Origin: Paludicola sp. MB14-C6
GTDB lineage: Bacteria > Bacillota > Clostridia > Oscillospirales > Ruminococcaceae
Length of the DNA stretch: 64,000 nt
Reading direction: 5' to 3'
NCBI RefSeq assembly: GCF_030908625.1
Contig: NZ_CP133133.1
Coordinates: forward strand, 2,790,001-2,854,000
Shown: piece after piece, positions 50,330-58,997 of the stretch
How positions within the stretch are numbered: position 1 is the first letter of the stretch
Layout: every line of letters starts with the position of its first letter
Program-made: the position numbers and the translations under genes
The notes under the pieces: generated by a model
What the model was told of the DNA's origin: nothing
The model's database searches: none
Seen by the model: the letters and a program-made list of their open reading frames with translations, nothing else

Positions 50330-51187
50330 ATGAATAAACTATTCTATCAAAGACGTCAAAATACAAAAGAAAAGTTGATAACGAAAATAAAAGTAATTAT
50401 TATGGTAGCAATGATACTCGTTATTTGTGTTTTAGGCTATGTAGGAGTGACGATAGCAGCAAAATCAGAAAATCGAGATGTTAAGTCATTAAATGCAAAA
50501 ATCAGTGAACAAATGATTTCTAGCCAAACCGTATCAAAAAGTAACCAATCTACGATTTCATCCGGGCAAGCTCAAACCACTGTAAACAGCAGTCATAAAA
50601 CAGATCAGCCTGCATCGATAAACGGAAGGCCATGGAATTTAGTACTTGTGAATCGCTGGAATAAAATTGATGAAAGAAGTACGAATATTAAACTTACACA
50701 ACTAAAAAATGGCCAATCTGTTGATGAACGCATTTATCCGGAGCTTCAAAAAATGATGGATGATTGTAGAGCGGCAGGGCTTTCTCCACTTATTTGTTCC
50801 TCATATAGAACAACTGAAAAGCAAACTAGGCTTTACAATAATCAGATAGATAATTATATCAGAAAAGGATTTGCCAGAGCAGATGCAGTGGTTGAAGCGG
50901 GAAAATGGAGTGCAATTCCAGGAACAAGTGAACATCAATTAGGGCTTGCTGTTGATATTGTATCAACAAGTAACCAAATGCTTGATAAATCACAGGAACA
51001 AACCGCAGAACAGAAATGGCTAATGGAAAACAGCTATAAATATGGATTTATTCTACGCTATCCTTCTTCAAAGAGCCAAATAACAGGAATTAACTATGAG
51101 CCTTGGCATTATAGATATGTTGGTAAAGAAGCAGCTGCAGCAATAAAAAAACAGGCCATTTGTCTTGAAGAATACTTGAAAAAATAA
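50330..51187 (+). CDS. D-Ala-D-Ala carboxypeptidase, M15B (VanY-like)
   Basis: A protein of 285 residues. Membrane anchor about 23-45, linker rich in Ser/Gln, then peptidase M15: SSYRTTEKQTRLY, GTSEHQLGLAVDIV (His and Asp zinc ligands, SxHxxGxAxD) and EPWHYRYVG (third ligand and catalytic Glu). It trims the terminal D-Ala of peptidoglycan stem peptides. With no vanHAX nearby this is ordinary wall metabolism, not vancomycin resistance by itself. TAGGAGT precedes the ATG. Its terminator was hit by IS1182 copy 2. Confidence 0.93.
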   Translation: MNKLFYQRRQNTKEKLITKIKVIIMVAMILVICVLGYVGVTIAAKSENRDVKSLNAKISEQMISSQTVSKSNQSTISSGQAQTTVNSSHKTDQPASINGRPWNLVLVNRWNKIDERSTNIKLTQLKNGQSVDERIYPELQKMMDDCRAAGLSPLICSSYRTTEKQTRLYNNQIDNYIRKGFARADAVVEAGKWSAIPGTSEHQLGLAVDIVSTSNQMLDKSQEQTAEQKWLMENSYKYGFILRYPSSKSQITGINYEPWHYRYVGKEAAAAIKKQAICLEEYLKK

Positions 51188-51197
51188 GCTAAGCTAT

Positions 51198-51229
51198 TAC
51201 AGCCCCAGCTTTAAAAAGCTGGGGCTGTA
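51198..51229 (+). repeat. Target duplication 2, left copy (terminator hairpin)
   Basis: 32 bases: TACAGCCCCAGCTT, TAAA loop, AAGCTGGGGCTGTA. Exact copy at 54246-54277. Confidence 0.95.
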
Positions 51230-51426
51230 CAGTCTGAAGAAAAAGCCCGATTTTGGCGTAACCAAAGTCGGGCTTTTGAATATATGGTTGAAAATTTGAA
51301 AAAAGTGCAAAGGATACAAAAAGGAGAGTTCACCCTCCACTTATGTATTGCCAGCTTTTTAAGGTTCATGCACGCAAATTTAAGCCTAACCCAGTTTGTT
51401 ACTTGGGCAAGACTTCGATAAGGTGT

Positions 51427-52909
51427 GAGACTCCCGAAAATTTTGTGTAAAAGTGAATAAGGTACTTCCAATCAGACAAGAATTAAGATAATAAATTCAA
51501 GTATGAAAGGAAGTATTTTTTTATGGAAAAGCAACCGAAAGAGTTATTAAAAGAGTATGTGAACAGCCAAAACTTCACAAGCACAACAGAGGTTATGCAG
51601 GCAATGAAAGAGATGTTCAAAGATGTTCTTCAGCAAGTTATGGATAGTGAATTAGACGAAGAATTGGGTTACCAAAAAAGTCAAAGAATAGCGAACGATG
51701 ACGGAAAAAGCATGTCGAAAAATTATCGAAATGGATATTCAAAGAAAACAGTTAAAACACAACTTGGCGAAGTGGATATTAATGTTCCTCGTGATAGAAA
51801 CGGTGAATTTGAACCACAAATTATTGGTAAATATAATCGTAATGCTGACGGGATGGAAGAAAAAATTATTGCACTTTACTCTTGTGGCATGTCTCAACGA
51901 GATATTGCTGAACAAGTAAAAAATCTTTATGATGTAGAAATTTCAGATGGACTAGTAAGCAAGATAACAGAAAAAATAATGCCGGAAGTAACAGCATGGC
52001 AAAACCGTCCACTAGATAGTGTATACCCATTTGTGTTCATGGATGCAATACACTACAAAGTAAAAGAAAACAATCAGTTTGTAACGAAAGCAGCATATGT
52101 GGTTTTAGGAATTACACTTGAAGGAAATAAAGATATATTGGGCATTTGGATTGGAGAAAACGAGAGCTCAAAATTCTGGTTGAGCGTTATGAATGACTTG
52201 AAATCAAGGGGTTTGCAAGATGTATACCTATTTTGTGTTGACGGTTTAAAAGGTTTTAAAGAAGCAATCAATGCAGCATATCCCAAAGCGCACATTCAAC
52301 GTTGTATTATACATCAAATTCGATATTCAACACGATATGTAGGATACAAAGATATCAAGAAGTTAATGGCAGATCTAAAACTAGTATATCAAGCTGTTAC
52401 AGAGGAAGAAGCATTGAATAATCTAATATCATTCAAAGAAAAATGGGGTAAAAGTTATCCTTCTTGCATAAAGAGTTGGGAGGATAACTGGGATATACTA
52501 TCAACCTTTTTTGCATATCCAACTGATGTAAGGAAAATAATATACACAACTAATATTATTGAGGGATTAAACAGGCAGTTCAGACAAATAACCAAGAATA
52601 AACCATCATTTCAAAATGATGATAGTTTAAAAAGGATACTGTATTTAGCTTCAAAGAAAATTGTCGAACGATGGACACAACGTTGTCGAAATTGGGACGT
52701 TGTTTTAAACCAATTAAACATCATGTTTTCGGACAGAATCGCTGGATGATTCTATGTTCAGCCGCCAAAATTTAATGACAAAAGGGGCATGCCCCTTTTG
52801 TCATTAAATAAACTTGTTTCAACTAACCTATACACTATGTCAATTACTATTTTGTTCCTATTTCTTGTTCTGATTGTTTTTATATTTACACAAAATTCTT
52901 GGTATACCC
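51427..52909 (+). mobile_element. IS256-family insertion sequence
   Basis: 1483 bases, bounded by the 8-bp target repeat TAAGGTGT (51419-51426 and 52910-52917). Imperfect inverted ends share AATTTTGTGTAAA. Inserted in IS1182 copy 2. Confidence 0.95.
51523..52749 (+). CDS. IS256 family (mutator-type) transposase
   Basis: A protein of 408 residues, the usual length. FMDAIHYKVKENN holds the first catalytic Asp, CVDGLKGFKEAI the second, and TTNIIEGLNRQFRQITK the Glu region. ELDEELGYQKSQR at the N terminus is typical. GAAAGGA precedes the ATG. The gene appears intact, so the element may be active. Confidence 0.96.
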   Translation: MEKQPKELLKEYVNSQNFTSTTEVMQAMKEMFKDVLQQVMDSELDEELGYQKSQRIANDDGKSMSKNYRNGYSKKTVKTQLGEVDINVPRDRNGEFEPQIIGKYNRNADGMEEKIIALYSCGMSQRDIAEQVKNLYDVEISDGLVSKITEKIMPEVTAWQNRPLDSVYPFVFMDAIHYKVKENNQFVTKAAYVVLGITLEGNKDILGIWIGENESSKFWLSVMNDLKSRGLQDVYLFCVDGLKGFKEAINAAYPKAHIQRCIIHQIRYSTRYVGYKDIKKLMADLKLVYQAVTEEEALNNLISFKEKWGKSYPSCIKSWEDNWDILSTFFAYPTDVRKIIYTTNIIEGLNRQFRQITKNKPSFQNDDSLKRILYLASKKIVERWTQRCRNWDVVLNQLNIMFSDRIAG

Positions 52910-54245
52910 TAAGGTGTATAACGCATTGCGTATTTTTCTTTCGCATCAGCAAAAACTCGCTCAATCGTTTCTTTTCGCTGTGCATAAAGATCTTTGTATT
53001 TTATTGCATAACGAATATCTGAAACTTGCTCTAAGTACTCATGCCAAACATGAACTGTGTATTGTTTCTGGAATTCTTTACTTTCAGTGCATTTGTAACG
53101 TAACCCACAGATTTTACAGTCGTTTGGATTGCTTTTAAATTCTTTGTATCCTTCTCTATTCGTGGTGGAATAGTGTAAAACTTTATTGTTTGGACATACT
53201 ACACAGTCAAAATATTCATCATATGAAAAATCATATTTCTTAAAAAAGCCTTGTTTTGTCATTGGTCTACGATATGGTACTAATAAATCTTTTCCATCAT
53301 CTATAAGTCTTTTTGCAATATAGGGAGTATTGTAGGCACTATCTGCCACTATTGTTTGGATTTCGGGGTGGTTTTCTTTTAATTTATCATACAAATCATC
53401 GAATGCTACGCTGTCATGTACATTGCCTGCTGTTACATGAACATCTACAATGTAGCCTTTTTTGTCACAAGCTGTATGTGCTTCATAAGCAAGGCATTTC
53501 TTATGCTCTCCTTTATGAAATACACCGCTTTCAGGGTCAGTGGTTGATTCATTGATGATTTTTTCTTCTATTTTAGGTGGCTTTGTATCGTCAAATGGCT
53601 TTTTTTTATGTTCTTCTCTATCTTTATTGATTTCGTCCATTAGTTGTTTCTCATAATGTTTTGCTGCTACGGGGATTGATTTCTTTACAACCTTTTTTAT
53701 ATTTGCATTTGCTTTTATATGGGTTCCATCTACAAATACCACCTCTGGGTCAAGATATCCCATATCATTGATTTCATTCAATATCCAGTTGAAAATGCAT
53801 GCAATAGTATTCTCGTTAAATCTATGTTTAAAGGCATAACTTATTGTTGTAAAGTGAGGTATTTGTTCTGTCATTAAATATCCTAAAAACCAACGATATG
53901 CACAGTTCATTTGTACTTCTTCTACCAATTTGCGCAACGAACTTATTCCATACAAATGTTGTATTAAGACCATTTTGATTAGTACTACTGGGTCTATGCT
54001 TGGTCTTCCATTATCTTTACAATACAAATCCTCTACGAAATCATATATATGACAGAAATCCACTGCACTATCTATTTTTCTAAGCAAATGTTCTGCTGGA
54101 ATAAATTCTTCTAAGCACAAAAACTCTACTTGTGTTCGGTCTTTTTTAGCTTTAACTAACATTTAATCACCCTATTTAATTATACCATTTTTCGCGTCAA
54201 AAGTCCCCTAAATCATCGAATTTAGGAGACTTTTTCTACAAGCTG

Positions 54246-54277
54246 TACAGCCCCAGCTTTAAAAAGCTGGGGCTGTA
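54246..54277 (+). repeat. Target duplication 2, right copy
   Basis: Exact 32-bp copy of the hairpin at 51198; neither copy now has a long T tract behind it. Confidence 0.93.
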
Positions 54278-54479
54278 TACTGTCTATCAGAAACTTTGGT
54301 CGTGCAAGTTAAAATAAAAGTAACATTATTTCATTAAATATAGTTGAAGTTTATATTGTTGTATTATGGAATATGGTATATAATTATGAAAATAGTATCA
54401 ATAACGAAATGCCATATATCTAATATTAAAAGCGTATAGAATTACTTTAAGTAATAGTATGTTGTAAAGGAAGAATTTT

Positions 54480-55193
54480 ATGAAGATATTGTTAATCAGC
54501 GGAACGAACCATAAAGGCAGTACTTATCATATCGGGCGCATATTGGTTAATGAATTAGGTGCTAAAGAGGATGAAGTAAAAGAAGTGTTTCTTCCTAAAG
54601 ATATGCCAAAATACTGTTGCGGCTGTGCAAGATGTTTTATGGAAGATGAAGCGAAATGTCCTCACTATGCGTATATGAAACCAATTACCGATTCAATAGA
54701 TGAAGCCGATGTTTTGATATTCACCTCACCGGTTTATGTATATCATGTGACAGGACAAATGAAAAGCTTGCTTGATCATTATGGCTATCGCTGGATGGTT
54801 CACAGACCATCCGAGAAAATGTTTTCTAAACAAGCAGTTTGTATTAGTACAGCTGCGGGTGGCGGTATGAAATCTACGAATAAAGATATAAAAGACAGCC
54901 TTAAATTTTGGGGCGTAGGTAGAATTTTAACGTATGGAAAAGGTGTAGCAGCAATTTCTTGGGATGGGGTTTCGGATAAGAAAAAGAAAAGCATTGAAAT
55001 TACAATAAAACAAATTGCAAAAAAAATCAAAAAGCGTGAGAAAAATGTTAAGCCATCTCTAAAAGTAAAAATGATGTTTTACATTATGCGGTTAATGGAA
55101 AAGCGTGGAGGATTTAACCCTGTAGATTATGAATATTGGAAGGCAAAAGGATGGCTGGAAAAGAAAAGACCTTGGAAAAATTCAAATAATTAA
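54480..55193 (+). CDS. Flavodoxin-fold NAD(P)H-dependent oxidoreductase
   Basis: A protein of 237 residues of the FMN reductase/flavodoxin-like group: LLISGTNHKGSTYHIGRIL binds FMN phosphate, CCGCARCFMEDEAKCPH is a Cys-rich loop seen in iron-sulfur flavoproteins and their relatives, and FTSPVYVYHVTGQMKSLLDH is the flavin contact. The C-terminal basic tail of about 70 residues is longer than in simple reductases. Role unknown. AAAGGAAG precedes the ATG. Confidence 0.85.
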   Translation: MKILLISGTNHKGSTYHIGRILVNELGAKEDEVKEVFLPKDMPKYCCGCARCFMEDEAKCPHYAYMKPITDSIDEADVLIFTSPVYVYHVTGQMKSLLDHYGYRWMVHRPSEKMFSKQAVCISTAAGGGMKSTNKDIKDSLKFWGVGRILTYGKGVAAISWDGVSDKKKKSIEITIKQIAKKIKKREKNVKPSLKVKMMFYIMRLMEKRGGFNPVDYEYWKAKGWLEKKRPWKNSNN

Positions 55194-55312
55194 CGCATTT
55201 ATATGTCTTGTGAATAATTTACTATTATCTTAACAATCAACATGCTAATCTTAACGAGGACTTTACACATTTTTATCTTTCTTAATACTATCTTTATATA
55301 ATAAGTGTTACG

Positions 55313-55353
55313 TTATTATAAGGTGTTAGTGATATGCTAGCACCTTATAATAA
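55313..55353 (+). promoter_or_regulatory. Leader hairpin before the trk operon
   Basis: 17-bp stem (TTATTATAAGGTGTTAG and CTAGCACCTTATAATAA, one G-U pair), 7-base loop, no T tract. It lies 23 bases before the first trkA start. Confidence 0.7.
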
Positions 55354-55376
55354 TTATTACAGGCTAGGTGAAATAA

Positions 55377-56048
55377 ATGTATTTAATCATAGTTGGATGC
55401 GGTAGAATAGGAAGCAATTTGGCCTATGAACTTTCAGATCGTGGACACGATGTATGCATTATTGATCGTAATAAAGAGCGTTTAGCCGTTTTAGGCAGTG
55501 GCTTTAATGGTAAAACAATAACAGGAATTGAATTTGACAGTGATAATTTAAAAAGTGCATGTATTGAACAAGCAGATGCTTTACTTGCAGTAACTCCTGA
55601 TGATAACATCAATATTACGGTATCAATGGTAGCAAATAGAATTTATCATGTTCCCCAAGTAATTGCTAGAGTAAACGATCCTAAGCGTAAGAATTTATAT
55701 GAAAAGTTAAGTATTAATGCAATAAGCCACGTTCAGCTTGCCGTAAATTTAATTTTAAATAAGCTGGATTCAGAAAATTGTTCAATTGTTTCTCAACTGG
55801 ATCATAATTATCAAATTCTTGAAATAGAAGTGAATCATGGGGTATCCTCTGTTACAATTGAGAAATTACAGCAAAAGTATTCTTGCAATATTTCGTTAGT
55901 AAAAAACGCAGATGGCTGTTTCATACCGGACTTAAATTATTGCCTTGAAGATGGTGATAAAATTATTTGCACAGTACATAAAGACGATAAAGAGAAATTA
56001 TTAAGGCTATTTAATAAGGAGGTACTTGCATGGATGCCATTATTATAG
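55377..56048 (+). CDS. trkA: TrkA/KtrA-type potassium channel regulator (RCK), first
   Basis: A protein of 223 residues with a complete RCK pair: NAD-binding GCGRIGSNLAYEL at the N terminus and a TrkA_C domain from about 140. It binds nucleotides and gates TrkH on the cytoplasmic face. It overlaps the second trkA by 19 bases, implying coupled translation and possibly a hetero-oligomeric ring. Confidence 0.92.
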   Translation: MYLIIVGCGRIGSNLAYELSDRGHDVCIIDRNKERLAVLGSGFNGKTITGIEFDSDNLKSACIEQADALLAVTPDDNINITVSMVANRIYHVPQVIARVNDPKRKNLYEKLSINAISHVQLAVNLILNKLDSENCSIVSQLDHNYQILEIEVNHGVSSVTIEKLQQKYSCNISLVKNADGCFIPDLNYCLEDGDKIICTVHKDDKEKLLRLFNKEVLAWMPLL

Positions 56049-56713
56049 GTGGAGGAAAGATTGGGTATAACCTTCTTAAAACCGTAAAAGAACGAAATCA
56101 TAATGTTGTATTAATTGAAAAAAACAAAGATACATGCATAAAAATATCCGAAGATATTGATGCGAATATCATTTGTGGAGATGGTACTGATCCCGAAGTG
56201 CTCCTTGATTCAGGAATTAACAATGCTGAAATCGTTGCAGCAGTAACGGGAACAGACGAAGAAAATATCGTAATCTGTCAAATTGCACAGGTAAGTTTTC
56301 ATATAAAGAAAACGATTGCGAGAGTAAACAATCCGAAAAATATTGCTATGTTTAAAGCACTGGGAGTTGATAGGATTGTTTGTAGTACCGCTCTAATCGC
56401 AGATATGATACAATATGAGCTTGACAATGATGAATATAAAATGATACAAACTTTTGAACGTGGTTCTATGATACTTGTTGAAGTAGTAATCAATCAAAAC
56501 CATCCTTGGTGTAATAAAAAAATACGAGATTTACTATTAAATGAATGTGTCATTGTATCTATTATAAACAATGAAAAAATTACATATCCAAAAGGCGAAA
56601 CACTTATTTGTGAAAACGATGCCGTACTTTTCATTACAAACCATCAAACTTTACAAGAAATGATGAAGAAATCTAGCAATGGAGGTACTAAATATGCACA
56701 AAGGAAAGGCTAA
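56030..56713 (+). CDS. trkA: TrkA-type potassium channel regulator (RCK), second
   Basis: A protein of 227 residues; GGGKIGYNLLKTV is the dinucleotide-binding loop and a TrkA_C domain follows. It overlaps the first trkA at its start and the small membrane peptide gene at its end. Sequence differs strongly from the first copy, so the two are not a recent duplicate. Confidence 0.92.
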   Translation: MDAIIIGGGKIGYNLLKTVKERNHNVVLIEKNKDTCIKISEDIDANIICGDGTDPEVLLDSGINNAEIVAAVTGTDEENIVICQIAQVSFHIKKTIARVNNPKNIAMFKALGVDRIVCSTALIADMIQYELDNDEYKMIQTFERGSMILVEVVINQNHPWCNKKIRDLLLNECVIVSIINNEKITYPKGETLICENDAVLFITNHQTLQEMMKKSSNGGTKYAQRKG

Positions 56714-56792
56714 TACATTAGGGCTAATTACTGAACTAGTAGGAACGGCAATATATCTTTTAGTGCTTTTTGTTATTACCATTTTGTTATAG
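56694..56792 (+). CDS. 32-residue single-span membrane peptide in the trk operon
   Basis: ATG preceded by a perfect GGAGGT (56681-56686), stop at 56790. The peptide starts MHKGKANTLGLITE, and LVGTAIYLLVLFVITILL is one membrane helix to the last residue. It overlaps trkA by 20 bases, and trkH starts 10 bases after its stop. Size and topology recall KdpF, the 29-residue stabiliser of the KdpFABC pump, but there is no clear sequence match. A role in TrkH assembly is inferred. Confidence 0.85.
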   Translation: MHKGKANTLGLITELVGTAIYLLVLFVITILL

Positions 56793-56802
56793 GAGTGAAA
56801 GA

Positions 56803-58332
56803 ATGAATTATAATGAAAAGGCCGCAAGTAATATTGAAATCATCAGTTATTATAGCGGCGTTATTATATTTGGTACAGCTTTGTTAATGCTCATTCCGAT
56901 TTTTTTTACAATTGTATGTTTTGAATTTGCTCCATTGATTGATTTTATTATTAGCTTTTGTATTACTATGTTAGTTGGATTAGGGTTAATGCTGTTTGGT
57001 AAGAAAACGCAAATACAAAATGCTACAACCCAATGGAAGCATGGTTATATCATTGCTGCATTTACTTGGATTTTGTTAATGATGCTTTGTGCAATTCCAT
57101 ATAGTTTAAGTGGACATACGAAATCATTTTTGGATTCATGTTTTGACGTAATGAGCGGGTTTACTACTACCGGTTTATTATTAACACAAGATCTAGACCA
57201 TTTATCTATTGGACTTAATATGTGGAGGCATTTGCTGACATTTATAGGCGGCCAGGGAATGATTGTATTGGCTTTGTCTTTTGTGTCCAATCAAGCAAGT
57301 GGTGCATATAGATTGTATGTCGGTGAAGCTAAAGACATTGAACTCGTACCGAATGTAGTTGGAACAGCAAAAATTATTTGGAAAATCAGTATGATTTACC
57401 TTGGTATCGGAACTGCGGCTCTATGGATTACCGGAATGGTTATTGGATTAAACCCGATTACAGCATTTTTCCATGGATTTTACATGTTTGCATCAGCTTG
57501 GAGTACGGGCGGATTTTCTCCAATGACTCAAAATATGATGTATTATCATAGCCTTACATATGAAATCATTTGTCTGATCATTTTGGTTTTGGGTTCCTTT
57601 AACTTTGGGCTTCATTACGCAGTTTGGCAGGGAAACAGAAAAGAATTTATCAAAAATATTGAAACAAGAAGTTTCTTTATTACTTCCATAATATCTTGTG
57701 CACTTATTTTAAGATGGCTTACAAAATTAAATGTATATCCGGATGCTATTGCTGATTTCAGAAGAGTAATATTCAACGTATTATCAGCACATACAACAAC
57801 AGGATTTACAAATATCTATGCAAGGCAATATGCACTAGAATGGGGCGATATTGGCGTATTGATAATGGTTATTGCAATGCTCATAGGTGGTTCAGCATGT
57901 TCAACAGCGGGCGGATTTAAAGGATTAAGGGTAGCAATGGTATTCAAAGCAATCATTGTCGATATTAAGAAATTGCTTTCTTCCGAGCGTAACGTAAAGG
58001 TGTATAAATACCATCATATTAAGGATTGTATTTTAGAAGACAGCGGAGTAAAATCTTCAGCAATCATTATACTTTGTTATATTGTATTATTTGCAATAGG
58101 AACGATATTGGGAATATTTTGTGGCTATCCAATGGGCAGCTCCGCATTTGAAGCTGCGTCTGCAACGGGTAACGTCGGACTTTCTATCGGAGTAACCTCA
58201 TTGTCAACGCCTGCAATACTGAAAATATATTATATTGTTGCAATGTATATGGGAAGGCTTGAGTTTATATCTGTGTTTGCTTTAATAGGATTTGTGATAA
58301 AAGGGGTTAAGAAAATATGCAAAAGATACTAA
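56803..58332 (+). CDS. trkH: TrkH family potassium uptake channel
   Basis: A protein of 509 residues with four M1-P-M2 repeats. Selectivity-filter loops are visible: SGFTTTGLLL, SAWSTGGFSP, AHTTTGFTN and ATGNVGLS, each with the conserved Gly. AGGAG lies before the ATG at 56803; the frame is open to 56770 but without a site. It imports K+ under control of the TrkA proteins encoded upstream. It overlaps the next gene by 16 bases. Confidence 0.96.
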   Translation: MNYNEKAASNIEIISYYSGVIIFGTALLMLIPIFFTIVCFEFAPLIDFIISFCITMLVGLGLMLFGKKTQIQNATTQWKHGYIIAAFTWILLMMLCAIPYSLSGHTKSFLDSCFDVMSGFTTTGLLLTQDLDHLSIGLNMWRHLLTFIGGQGMIVLALSFVSNQASGAYRLYVGEAKDIELVPNVVGTAKIIWKISMIYLGIGTAALWITGMVIGLNPITAFFHGFYMFASAWSTGGFSPMTQNMMYYHSLTYEIICLIILVLGSFNFGLHYAVWQGNRKEFIKNIETRSFFITSIISCALILRWLTKLNVYPDAIADFRRVIFNVLSAHTTTGFTNIYARQYALEWGDIGVLIMVIAMLIGGSACSTAGGFKGLRVAMVFKAIIVDIKKLLSSERNVKVYKYHHIKDCILEDSGVKSSAIIILCYIVLFAIGTILGIFCGYPMGSSAFEAASATGNVGLSIGVTSLSTPAILKIYYIVAMYMGRLEFISVFALIGFVIKGVKKICKRY

Positions 58333-58829
58333 GAGTTATTTCTATCGTATTTATCATATTTTTTGTATTTTCTTCTGAAGTATTTGCACAAGAAAAAGCA
58401 ACTGAGATTAATGCCTTAATAGAAAATGCAAAACAGCTTGACAATAAAACCGTAACTGTAGAAGGCGAAGCAGTCGGCGAACCGTTGGAAAGAGGAAAGT
58501 ATTGTTGGGTAAATATCAACGATACAACCAACGCAATTGGCGTTTGGGTAAATTCAGAAGATGCAAAACAGATAAAGAAATATGGAGATTATAAAAATAA
58601 AGGTGACATTATAAGGGTTACGGGTGTATTCCGCAGAGCTTGTAAGGAACATGGCGGTGAAGCAGATATTCATAATGAAAGTATGCAAATTATAAAGCAT
58701 GGATATTCTGTTCATGAAGACATCTCTGTTGTAAAACTAATTATTGCCGTAATGTTAGTTTTGATTTTAATTTTAGCTATATTTTTCATACATAAACTAA
58801 AAATTATAAGATTGCCGTATCATTTTTAA
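58317..58829 (+). CDS. Exported OB-fold-like protein with C-terminal membrane anchor
   Basis: A protein of 170 residues: signal peptide (cut after VFA near residue 24), a domain with TVTVEGEAVGEPLERGKYCWVNIND and IRVTGVFRRACKEHGGEADIH resembling a nucleic-acid-binding-type OB fold used outside the cell, then one membrane helix (about 139-160). It overlaps the end of trkH, so it belongs to the potassium operon. Function unknown. Confidence 0.75.
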   Translation: MQKILRVISIVFIIFFVFSSEVFAQEKATEINALIENAKQLDNKTVTVEGEAVGEPLERGKYCWVNINDTTNAIGVWVNSEDAKQIKKYGDYKNKGDIIRVTGVFRRACKEHGGEADIHNESMQIIKHGYSVHEDISVVKLIIAVMLVLILILAIFFIHKLKIIRLPYHF

Positions 58830-58875
58830 AATTTCTTCATACTATTTTAATTCGGTTAGGCTATATTGACCTATT

Positions 58876-58910
58876 AAGAGCCACTGCACATCAAAGCAGT
58901 GGCTCTTTGC
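58876..58910 (+). terminator. Terminator of the trk operon
   Basis: 12-bp stem (AAGAGCCACTGC and complement), 8-base loop; modest T tract. Confidence 0.8.
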
Positions 58911-58997
58911 TGTTTAATCATATTATTAATTGTGATTTAAAAAAATAAATAGATGTGTTATAATTGAATAAATGAAACGAGCGGAAGTGGAACCATT

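Larger units (their letters stand above)
51211..54162 (-). pseudogene. IS1182 transposase, interrupted
   Basis: The N-terminal 414 or so codons are at 52918-54162 and the C-terminal part at 51211-51426, separated by the IS256-family insertion, which follows RYTP. The C-terminal fragment runs beyond the IS end into the flanking hairpin, reading DCTAPAF before a stop, because here the base after TG is T. The N-terminal fragment could still be made as a truncated protein without the catalytic Glu context intact. Confidence 0.93.
51230..54245 (-). mobile_element. IS1182-family copy 2, split by an IS256-family element
   Basis: Same ends as copy 1, flanked by 32-bp hairpin repeats. Length 3016 equals 1525 (copy 1) plus 1483 (IS256 element) plus 8 (its target duplication), so nothing else was gained or lost. 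Confidence 0.95.

Noticed and set aside
50330-51187. Vancomycin resistance from the VanY-like gene
   Set aside because: No vanHAX or VanRS genes nearby; M15B carboxypeptidases are common in ordinary wall metabolism.
43474-54245. The two IS1182 copies as one composite transposon
   Set aside because: Each copy has its own distinct hairpin target repeat on both sides (35 bp and 32 bp), so they inserted independently.
55313-55353. c-di-AMP (ydaO) riboswitch before trkA
   Set aside because: The leader is a single hairpin, much too small for that riboswitch class.
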